DNA of 64,000 bases from Deltaproteobacteria bacterium (GTDB lineage Bacteria > Desulfobacterota > Binatia > UBA1149 > JAJCZL01), in NCBI GenBank assembly GCA_029262415.1, contig JAJCZL010000018.1, forward strand, positions 43,705 through 107,704, given 5' to 3'. Below the pieces are notes generated by a model, which did no database searches, was not told the DNA's origin, and saw only the letters and a program-made list of their open reading frames with translations. This document shows, in pieces, positions 57,172 to 64,000 of this stretch. Numbering within the stretch: position 1 is the stretch's first letter; every line of letters begins with the position of its first letter. Both the position numbers and the translations under genes were made by a program.

Positions 57172-58728
57172 TCAATGCCTAAAATGACGCACGTCGGTAA
57201 ACACCATCGCCATCCCTGCCGCATCGGCCGCGGCGATGATTTCTTTATCGCGAATACTGCCGCCCGGTTGGATCACCGCAGTCGCTCCGGCCTTGGCGCA
57301 AACCTCAAGACCGTCTGCGAACGGGAAAAACGCGTCCGAGGCGACAACCGTCCCCTGGGTCGGACGCCCGTGCTCGTTGGCGCGAGCCACAGCGATGCGC
57401 GCCGAATCGACGCGACTCATCTGTCCGGCACCGACGCCCGCGACGGCATCTGCGTGCGCGAGCACGATAGTGTTGGACTTGGCGTGCTTACAAACCTTCC
57501 AGGCGAAATCGAGGGCGCGCAGTTCGTCGGGTGTCGGTGTACGCTCTGTCGCAACGCGGCACTCGGCAGCAATGCTGGGCTCGAGGTCGCGGGTTTGCAC
57601 GAGCAAGCCGCCGAGCACACGCTTCATATCAAACGCATCGCTGCCGCCGGCCGCGCGCGGATCGACTTGCAGCAGACGGACGTTTCGCAGTTTTTTACTG
57701 GACGCAAAGACCTCGCGTGCGCCCGGCGCGAATGACGGTGCGAGCACGATTTCGAGAAACACGTCCTTCATCGCGGCGGCGGTCTCTTCATCAAGCTCAC
57801 GGTTAATCGCGACGATGCCGCCGAAGATCGAAACCGGATCGCAGGCCCGTGCTTTAGCGAAGGCCTCGGGAATGTTATCGGCCAGCGCGACACCACAAGG
57901 GTTGGTGTGCTTGATTACCACGCAGACCGGCCCTGCGAATTCCATACACAGTTGGAGGGCGGCGTCGGCGTCGACGATGTTGTTGTAGGAGAGTTCTTTG
58001 CCTTGCAACACCTCGGCTGCGGCGATCGACGGACCTTCTATCTTCGGCGCGCGGTAGAACGCCGCCTTCTGATGGGGGTTTTCGCCGTAGCGCATGCGGC
58101 CGATCAACTCCCATTGCTGGTGCAGCGTTTGTCCGAACGCTGCGTCTTCACTGCGGCCCAGGTAGTCTGCGATCATACCGTCGTAGGCGGCGGTCGCGGC
58201 GAACGCTTTGCGCGCTAGACGGCGACGTGTAGCGGCACCAACCCACCCCTCGGCGGTGATCTCGGTCAATACGTCGGCGTAGTCGGCGGGATCGACCACG
58301 ATGGCGACGTCGTGGTGATTCTTCGCTGCGGAACGCACCATCGAGGGCCCACCGATGTCGATGTTCTCGATCGCCTCTTCGAAACTGCAGCCACGCGAGG
58401 TGACTTCTTCGAACGGGTACAGGTTGACGCAGACCAGATCGATCGGCTCGATCGCATTCTCGGCCATCTGCGTACGGTGCGAGGCAAGCTCACGGCGTCC
58501 GAGAATGCCACCGTGGATCTTCGGGTGCAGCGTCTTAACGCGACCGTCGAGAATCTCGGGAGACCCGGTGTGTTCGCTGACGTCAACGACCTCGAGACCC
58601 GCTCCACGCAGCGCGCCTGCGGTACCGCCGGTAGACAGAATCCGCCAGCCTTGCTCGGCAAGCCCGCGCGCGAAGTCGACGACACCGGTTTTGTCGCTCA
58701 CGCTGATCAGTGCGGTTTTAAAACTCAT
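57172..58728 (-). CDS. purH: Bifunctional AICAR formyltransferase / IMP cyclohydrolase
   Basis: 518 residues. SVSDKTGVVDFARGLAEQG and the MGS-like N-domain (GGPSMVRSAAKNHHDVAIVVDP) give cyclohydrolase; RYGENPHQKAAFYR, KHTNPCGVA and SDAFFPFADGLEVCAKAG give the transformylase. Last two steps of IMP synthesis. Leads purH-purD-purE-tsaC. Confidence 0.97.
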   Translation of the reverse strand: MSFKTALISVSDKTGVVDFARGLAEQGWRILSTGGTAGALRGAGLEVVDVSEHTGSPEILDGRVKTLHPKIHGGILGRRELASHRTQMAENAIEPIDLVCVNLYPFEEVTSRGCSFEEAIENIDIGGPSMVRSAAKNHHDVAIVVDPADYADVLTEITAEGWVGAATRRRLARKAFAATAAYDGMIADYLGRSEDAAFGQTLHQQWELIGRMRYGENPHQKAAFYRAPKIEGPSIAAAEVLQGKELSYNNIVDADAALQLCMEFAGPVCVVIKHTNPCGVALADNIPEAFAKARACDPVSIFGGIVAINRELDEETAAAMKDVFLEIVLAPSFAPGAREVFASSKKLRNVRLLQVDPRAAGGSDAFDMKRVLGGLLVQTRDLEPSIAAECRVATERTPTPDELRALDFAWKVCKHAKSNTIVLAHADAVAGVGAGQMSRVDSARIAVARANEHGRPTQGTVVASDAFFPFADGLEVCAKAGATAVIQPGGSIRDKEIIAAADAAGMAMVFTDVRHFRH

Positions 58729-58785
58729 CTTTCTCCCCCCTCGTTTGCGCCTTCGCTTGGTTCTCGGTCGTGCGGCCGTTCAGTG

Positions 58786-59895
58786 TCAGTCTTGAACGGG
58801 CTCGCGGCGCACGCGCTTACCGACCCTCGCGACCAACTCGTAAGGAATCGTTCCTGCCAGCGCGGCCTGATCTTCGGTCGAATTTCCTGGGCCCCACATC
58901 TCGGCGCTATCACCGAGCGACACACCGACAACATCGGTGACATCGATCATCGTGTGATCCATGCAGACACGCCCGACCACCGGCGCGATGCAGTTGCGGA
59001 TGCGGACTGTACCCTGGTTCGAGAGCGCACGCGGATAGCCGTCAGCGTAGCCGCAACGCAGCGTTGCGATCACGCTGTCGCGCTTGGTCGTAAACGTATG
59101 CCCGTAACCGATGCCCTCGCCCTTGGCCACTTTGGCGACACGGATGACCGGCGCCTCCAGACGCATGACGCGACGTAGCTCAGCCTTGCCCGCTAGGCTC
59201 GGATCCGGGGTGAGCCCATAAAGCATCAATCCGGGTCGAACCACGTCGAGGTAGGCCTCGGGGCGCGTCATGATCGCGGCGCTGTTGGCCAAATGAAAGT
59301 TCATCGAGCCGAAACGGGTGCCCAGTTCTGTCGCCACGCGCGACAGCCCCTCGACCTGCCCGCGCGTGACCTCGCCGGTAACCGACTCGGCGCATGCGAA
59401 GTGCGAGCAAACGCCGACCGCATCGACGCCCTCGACTTGGTCGAGCCACCCGACAAACAAGCCTACTTCTCCAGGTGCCAGACCCAGGCGGTGCATCCCG
59501 GTATCGACTTTTATGTGGATTCGAACGCTACGGCGGGCTTTTACCGCAGCCGCAGCCAAGGCTTCGCAAACCGCGCGCTCGCTGGTGGCAACCGCTGCGC
59601 CGATCGCGACCGCACGTTCGGCATCATCGGGAAGGATTCCGCCGAAAACCACGCATTCGGCACCGGGGGCGGCTTTGCGGACTTCGACGCACTCATCCAG
59701 GGTCGCGACGCCCATGCGCGTGCAGCCTAGGTGCGCGAGATGCGCGGCGATTGCCGAGGCTCCGTGCCCGTATGCGTCGGATTTGACCATCGCCAGCACA
59801 CCGGTGTCGGGACCAACCAGTCGGCTGACTTCTGCAAAGTTGTGCGCAAGCGCCGAGAGATCGATGTACGCAACCGGCCCCGAACTAGCCGACAC
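58786..59895 (-). CDS. alr: Alanine racemase
   Basis: 369 residues from GTG 59895, which has GGGGAGG five bases upstream; the 59949 start lacks one. The PLP lysine is in [11 protein letters not shown], the opposite catalytic tyrosine in IGYGHTF, and RPGLMLYG and [14 protein letters not shown] are family blocks. Makes D-alanine for peptidoglycan. Divergent from thiS. Confidence 0.95.
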   Translation of the reverse strand: MSASSGPVAYIDLSALAHNFAEVSRLVGPDTGVLAMVKSDAYGHGASAIAAHLAHLGCTRMGVATLDECVEVRKAAPGAECVVFGGILPDDAERAVAIGAAVATSERAVCEALAAAAVKARRSVRIHIKVDTGMHRLGLAPGEVGLFVGWLDQVEGVDAVGVCSHFACAESVTGEVTRGQVEGLSRVATELGTRFGSMNFHLANSAAIMTRPEAYLDVVRPGLMLYGLTPDPSLAGKAELRRVMRLEAPVIRVAKVAKGEGIGYGHTFTTKRDSVIATLRCGYADGYPRALSNQGTVRIRNCIAPVVGRVCMDHTMIDVTDVVGVSLGDSAEMWGPGNSTEDQAALAGTIPYELVARVGKRVRREPVQD

Positions 59896-60011
59896 GGACG
59901 CCTCCCCAGGCCATAACGAAGGGGGTGTATGCCGAGCGGTGCTCCACACCGCGAGATACCAAGCGCCCCGCGGGTTGTAAAGGACGGCGCGCGGCGTTAT
60001 CGCTGGAGCGC

Positions 60012-60212
60012 GTGACGATACTCCTCAACGGTCAGGAACGCCCGCTGGCAGCCGGTGCGACGATCGCCGATCTGCTCACCGATCTCGGCCTTGCCGAAGC
60101 TCGGGTTGCGGTCGAGCGCAACCGCAGCATCGTCGCGCGCGCCGACTGGCCGAGCACCGAGCTGGCCGAGGACGACGCTATCGAAGTTGTACAGTTCGTC
60201 GGTGGCGGCTGA
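60012..60212 (+). CDS. thiS: Thiamine biosynthesis sulfur carrier ThiS
   Basis: 66 residues from GTG 60012. [25 protein letters not shown] and the C-terminal VVQFVGGG, whose last glycine is thiocarboxylated, identify the ubiquitin-fold sulfur carrier. The ThiF adenylating enzyme is not encoded here. 52 bases before thiG. Confidence 0.94.
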   Translation: MTILLNGQERPLAAGATIADLLTDLGLAEARVAVERNRSIVARADWPSTELAEDDAIEVVQFVGGG

Positions 60213-60264
60213 TTTGTCCACCGCGATACACCGCGCCGTTGCAGCGGGAGTGAGATTGCATCCG

Positions 60265-61056
60265 ATGTCCGCCGAGAAAGACCAGACAGACACCTTCGAG
60301 ATTGCCGGCCGCAGGTTCCGATCACGCTTGATCCTCGGCACCGGCAAGTACAAAGACTTCGAAGAAACCAAACGCGCGGTCGAGGCCAGCGGCGCCGAGA
60401 TGGTAACGGTCGCCGTGCGCCGCGTAAACATCACCGACACGGGCAAAGAGAATCTGCTCGACTACATCAGCCCTAAGACGTACACGATCCTGCCCAACAC
60501 CGCCGGCTGCTATACCACAGCCGAGGCCGTGCGTACGTGCCGGCTCGCGCGCGAGGCCGGTGTCGGCAACCTGGTGAAACTCGAGGTGATCGGCGACGAG
60601 AACACTTTGTTCCCCGACATGACCGCGACGCTCGAAGCTGCAAAGATCTTGGTCGATGACGGCTTCGACGTGTTGCCCTACATCACCGACGATCCGGTAG
60701 CGTGTCGCAAACTCGAAGACCTCGGCTGCGCAGCGGTGATGCCGCTTGCGGCACCTATCGGCTCCGGCCTGGGCGTACGCAACCCTTACAACATCAAGAT
60801 CATCGTCGAGCACGCCAAGGTCCCGGTGATAGTCGATGCGGGCGTCGGCACCGCCTCGGACGCCGCCTTCGCAATGGAGCTCGGTTGCGACGCGCTGTTG
60901 ATGAATACCGCGATTGCCGGTGCCGGGGATCCGATCTTGATGGCGAGCGCGATGAAGAAAGCCGTCGAAGCCGGGCGCGAGGCATTTCGCGCCGGACGCA
61001 TCGGCAAGAAACTCTACGCAACGGCCTCCTCGCCGATCACCGACCTGATCGGCTGA
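60265..61056 (+). CDS. thiG: Thiazole synthase ThiG
   Basis: 263 residues from ATG 60265; TTG 60256 has the better spaced [37 protein letters not shown] opens the barrel. The Schiff-base lysine is in [16 protein letters not shown], and [20 protein letters not shown] is conserved. It joins DXP, dehydroglycine and ThiS sulfur to form the thiazole. Confidence 0.96.
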   Translation: MSAEKDQTDTFEIAGRRFRSRLILGTGKYKDFEETKRAVEASGAEMVTVAVRRVNITDTGKENLLDYISPKTYTILPNTAGCYTTAEAVRTCRLAREAGVGNLVKLEVIGDENTLFPDMTATLEAAKILVDDGFDVLPYITDDPVACRKLEDLGCAAVMPLAAPIGSGLGVRNPYNIKIIVEHAKVPVIVDAGVGTASDAAFAMELGCDALLMNTAIAGAGDPILMASAMKKAVEAGREAFRAGRIGKKLYATASSPITDLIG

Positions 61057-61082
61057 ACCGCAGCCCACGGTCGGCCGCGAAA

Positions 61083-61853
61083 ATGGCACCAGGAACCACC
61101 TTTTTGCCGACGGCGGCACGCCTGGTGGGCGAGACACCAGTGACGGATGCGCACAAACAACAGCCCCGCGGGCTACCAGAGCCTGCAGTTGCAATGATTA
61201 CCGACGGCGATGCATCGCCGGATTACGTGCTGCGTGCGGCGACCGAGGCCATCGCCGGCGGCGTTCGCTGGATTCAGTTGCGCCGACGTTACGACGACGC
61301 CGGCGCGTTTTACCAACTCGCGCTTGAGTTGCGCGATCTCACTACGCGTAGCAACGCGGCGTTGATCATACACGACCGTATCGATATCGCCGTAGCCTGC
61401 CATGCCGACGGCGTGCACCTTGCGGAGACCGGGGTTCCTTGCGCGATTGCGCGGCTGCTGCTCGGCGAAGGCAAACTGATCGGCCGCTCGGTTCACCGAC
61501 ACCACGAAATCACAGCAGCCATCGCCGTTGCCGACGGCATTAGCGCGCGGCCCGAAGCGCCCGACTACTTTCAGTTCGGACCGGTCTACGACACCCCGTC
61601 CAAACGCGCTTTCGGTCCTCCCCAAGGTCTCGCACGTCTGTCAGACGCGGCCGAGGCGGCGCGCGGTGTGGCAACATCAGCGACCCAGGAGGCGGCACCC
61701 GTCGGCGTCCCGGTGATTGCCGTTGGTGGGATTCAAGCCGAGCGCGTCGCCGAGGTCCGCGCAGCGGGAGCCGCAGGCGTGGCTGCGATCGGAGTGTTCG
61801 CCGATCATCGGTGCGCCAAGAAGGCTGCCGAGGCATTCGTCCGCGCGTTCTGA
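61083..61853 (+). CDS. thiE: Thiamine-phosphate synthase ThiE
   Basis: About 256 residues from ATG 61083; a GTG at 61140 would remove a poorly conserved head. The TIM barrel has IQLRRRYDDAGAFYQLA, LIIHDRIDIAVACHADGVHL, RSVHRHHEITAA, YFQFGPVYDTPSKR and VPVIAVGGIQAERVAEVRAAGAAGVAAIG. It couples HMP-PP and thiazole phosphate. Completes thiS-thiG-thiE. Confidence 0.92.
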   Translation: MAPGTTFLPTAARLVGETPVTDAHKQQPRGLPEPAVAMITDGDASPDYVLRAATEAIAGGVRWIQLRRRYDDAGAFYQLALELRDLTTRSNAALIIHDRIDIAVACHADGVHLAETGVPCAIARLLLGEGKLIGRSVHRHHEITAAIAVADGISARPEAPDYFQFGPVYDTPSKRAFGPPQGLARLSDAAEAARGVATSATQEAAPVGVPVIAVGGIQAERVAEVRAAGAAGVAAIGVFADHRCAKKAAEAFVRAF

Positions 61854-62009
61854 CCCCGCGCCTCGCCAAGCCCCGGCGCTAGCGGCAGTCCTACGAATCG
61901 GTCGGGGCAACACCACGCGTGTGTTTGGCGTCGCTCGTGGCTGGTTGCATCCGTCCGCTAAAACACGCACCGTTGGCCGATTACGCTACGCAGATCCCAG
62001 ACACTATCG

Positions 62010-63602
62010 ATGACCACGGCTACCACATCCGGTCATGCAGCCGCGCAAGTGCGCAAGCGGCGCACCTTCGCGATCATCTCGCACCCCGACGCGGGCAAGA
62101 CCACGCTAACCGAGAACCTGTTGCTGATGGGTGGCGCAATCCACATGGCCGGTCAGGTCAAGGTGCGCGGCGAGCAGCGCCGTGCCCGTTCCGACTGGAT
62201 GAAGATCGAGCAGGACCGCGGCATCTCTGTGACCTCGGCAGTGATGACCTTCGTGCACAACGGCATCACCTGCAACCTACTCGACACCCCCGGACACGAA
62301 GACTTCAGCGAAGACACCTACCGCACCCTCACCGCGGCCGATAGTGCTGTGATGGTCATCGACGCGGCAAAAGGCATCGAATCCCAGACCCTGAAGCTGT
62401 TCGAAGTCTGCCGACTTCGCAACGTTCCGATCATCACCTTCGTCAACAAGATTGACCGTGAAGGGCTTGACCCGTTCAATCTGATGGACGAGGTCGCGGC
62501 TAAACTCGCGCTCGACACCGTGCCGATGACGTGGCCCGCCGGTATGGGCGGGCTGTTGCGAGGCGTGCAAGACTTCGAGCGCGACAGGTTCATCGCCTTC
62601 TCGCGCAGGGCCGGCGGAGCCGACGACGGAGAGAGCGCTAAAAGCACCGCGGCCGATCACCTCAATGCAGAACAACTCGCCGCGTTCGAAGAAGAAGTCG
62701 GGATCGCACGTGAGGGAAGCCCCGCTTTCGACCTCGAACAGTACCTGCAAGGACATATGACTCCGGTGTACTTCGGCAGCGCGCTTACCCGACTCGGCGT
62801 GCGCACGCTTCTTGAAGCGATCGTGCGTTTAGCGCCGCCGCCGCGTCCACAGGCCGCCGCGACCCGCGTAGTGCTGGCAGAAGAACCGAAGATGACCGGC
62901 TTTGTCTTCAAGGTGCAGGCAAATATGGATGCCAATCACCGTGACCGCATCGCGTTCATGCGTGTTTGCTCCGGCACCTTCCGACGCGGTATGCGCCTGC
63001 GCTTGTCATCGAGCGGAAAAACCATCGGCGTCCACAACCCGATTCTATTTTTCGCACAGGACAGAGAACTTGTTGAAGCAGCCTTCCCCGGTGACATCAT
63101 CGGCATCCCCAACCATGGCACCATCCGTGTCGGTGACACGCTTACCGAAGGCGAAGAACTAGAATTCACCGGGATTCCCGACTTCGCCCCCGAGATTCTC
63201 CAGCGTGTTCGGCTCGGCGACCCGATGAAATCCAAGCAGCTCAGGCGTGCGCTCGAAAGTTTCGCCGAAGAAGGCGTCACCCAGGTCTTCAAACCCGTGA
63301 TCGGCGCAAACTGGGTGGTCGGCGTGGTTGGACGTCTGCAACTCGAAGTTCTGGCCGTGCGCATGAAGGTTGAGTACACGCTCGATGTCGCGTTCGAAGA
63401 AGCCCCGTTCCAAACCGCGCGCTGGATCAGCGCCGCATCGAGCGCCGAAATGAAACGATTCAGCGACGCCCACAGCGAAAACATGGCCGAGGATCGCTAC
63501 GGCGCGCCCGTCTATCTCGCAAAATCGCTATGGCAGCTCAACCACGCCACCGAGCGTTGGCCCGACATCACCTTCTCGGCTACCCGCGAGCGCTCGACCT
63601 AG
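62010..63602 (+). CDS. prfC: Peptide chain release factor 3
   Basis: 530 residues, a translational GTPase. G1 SHPDAGKTTL, the switch region with DWMKIEQDRGISVTSAVMTF, G3 LDTPGHEDFSEDTYRTL and G4 TFVNKIDREGLDP, then the RF3-specific domains ending in WQLNHATERWPDITFSATRE. It recycles RF1/RF2 after termination. The stop TAG (63600-63602) is part of CTAG, the apparent target of the IS5-type element that follows, so the native stop lies exactly at the insertion point. Confidence 0.97.
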   Translation: MTTATTSGHAAAQVRKRRTFAIISHPDAGKTTLTENLLLMGGAIHMAGQVKVRGEQRRARSDWMKIEQDRGISVTSAVMTFVHNGITCNLLDTPGHEDFSEDTYRTLTAADSAVMVIDAAKGIESQTLKLFEVCRLRNVPIITFVNKIDREGLDPFNLMDEVAAKLALDTVPMTWPAGMGGLLRGVQDFERDRFIAFSRRAGGADDGESAKSTAADHLNAEQLAAFEEEVGIAREGSPAFDLEQYLQGHMTPVYFGSALTRLGVRTLLEAIVRLAPPPRPQAAATRVVLAEEPKMTGFVFKVQANMDANHRDRIAFMRVCSGTFRRGMRLRLSSSGKTIGVHNPILFFAQDRELVEAAFPGDIIGIPNHGTIRVGDTLTEGEELEFTGIPDFAPEILQRVRLGDPMKSKQLRRALESFAEEGVTQVFKPVIGANWVVGVVGRLQLEVLAVRMKVEYTLDVAFEEAPFQTARWISAASSAEMKRFSDAHSENMAEDRYGAPVYLAKSLWQLNHATERWPDITFSATRERST

Positions 63603-64000
63603 GGAAGCCCCGCACAAGTCTTTCAATCATGAAGCTGCCCGTGGGGACGGACTGCAAAGGCCGGGTGCATCACGTGACGGCGAGCCATGCGGCGACTCAT
63701 GACATCACGTTCACATCGTCAAAAATCTGTGGGGATTCACCAAGGCGCGCTATCGAGGTCTGGCCAAGAACCCGGCCCGAGCCCACACCATGTTCGGACT
63801 GGCAAGTCTGTACAGCGTGCGCCGTCAGCTACTTCCCAACGGGGTGCCCCGTGCCGGTTGTGAAGCCGCAAGACAGGCCGGGTAGCGCCGGCCGGCTAGC
63901 TTCCGCGAGCTGAAACCGCGCTACATTCCGCGCGGAATGTGGATAACTCGGCGCAAAGTACACCGGCGGCACGATGATCGGTCCGCTCAGTCACTTGTGC
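63603..64000 (+). mobile_element. IS5-family element, internally deleted (runs off the right edge)
   Basis: Left end GGAAGCCCCGCACAAGT at 63603 follows CTAG, a YTAR target of IS5. A fragment MKLPVGTDCKGRVHHVTASHAATHDI (part of the DDE core) is followed, out of frame, by KNLWGFTKARYRGLAKNPARAHTMFGLASLYSVRRQLLPN, the transposase C-terminus ending at a stop near 63885. An 18-bp palindrome is at 63923-63940. The last 130 bases match, inverted, 20427-20556, so the right end lies just beyond the window. Too short to be active; a MITE-like derivative. Confidence 0.85.

Overview
The window is G+C-rich bacterial chromosome, densely packed, with many translationally coupled genes (ATGA, GTGA and TTGA stop/start overlaps). 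It shows a Gram-negative cell plan: lipoproteins of the CsgG/GNA1162 type, MurNAc salvage by AmgK/MurU/AnmK, and a BtuCDF-type importer. A purH-purD-purE-tsaC block, a class II B12-dependent ribonucleotide reductase, a lysine-rich histone H1-like protein, an SCP2 protein and dockerin/cohesin-type secreted proteins lean towards the former Deltaproteobacteria (Desulfobacterota, Myxococcota, Binatota). That placement is an inference from content only. FeoAB, a glycyl radical enzyme and an oxygen-independent ribonucleotide reductase suggest at least intermittent low-oxygen life.

Layout. 1-1549: the N-terminal part of a secreted protein with two long repeats, running off the left edge. 1550-2403: no gene; it holds a perfect 18-bp inverted repeat and one copy of a 210-bp repeat. 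2404-8336: acyltransferase, half-size Gdt1 cation transporter, SRPBCC protein, small membrane protein, Fur-type site, feoA-feoB and a serine hydrolase; this block is bounded by the 210-bp element in inverted orientation (2138-2347 and 8361-8568). 8680-14912: radical SAM/SPASM protein facing a three-gene unit of glycyl radical enzyme, activating enzyme and FMN split-barrel protein, with a small secreted cohesin-like protein upstream. 15038-20393: alkylsulfatase-type lipoprotein, the CsgG/DUF4810/GNA1162 lipoprotein trio, and a GbsR/MarR-type regulator with NnrU. 20417-20665: IS5-type remnant. 20671-26163: dockerin-bearing repeat protein and btuD-btuC-btuF-type importer genes. 26170-26294: candidate + strand small RNA with an intrinsic terminator.

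26344-35781 is a complex I operon in the order A-C-D-E-H-J-K-L-M-N, without nuoB, nuoF, nuoG or nuoI. 36016-40398 holds amgK-murU, a patatin-like phospholipase and anmK, which together give most of a MurNAc recycling route. 40526-43619: SCP2 protein, histone-like protein with a near-consensus promoter, enolase and FtsB. 43694-53191: nrdJ, dciA, thiI, Nudix hydrolase, metallo-beta-lactamase-fold hydrolase, rlmD-type methyltransferase, an unknown 87-residue protein, a TPR protein and a GNAT acetyltransferase. 53241-59895: DUF1015 protein, tsaC, purE, purD, purH and alr. 60012-63602: thiS, thiG, thiE and prfC. The window ends inside a second, internally deleted IS5-type copy inserted at the prfC stop codon.

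The most distinctive signals are the glycyl-radical/split-barrel operon, the incomplete complex I operon, a palindromic core shared by two otherwise different repeat families at four sites, and the structured + strand RNA candidate between nuoN and btuF. No CRISPR array, tRNA, rRNA or prophage was recognised.
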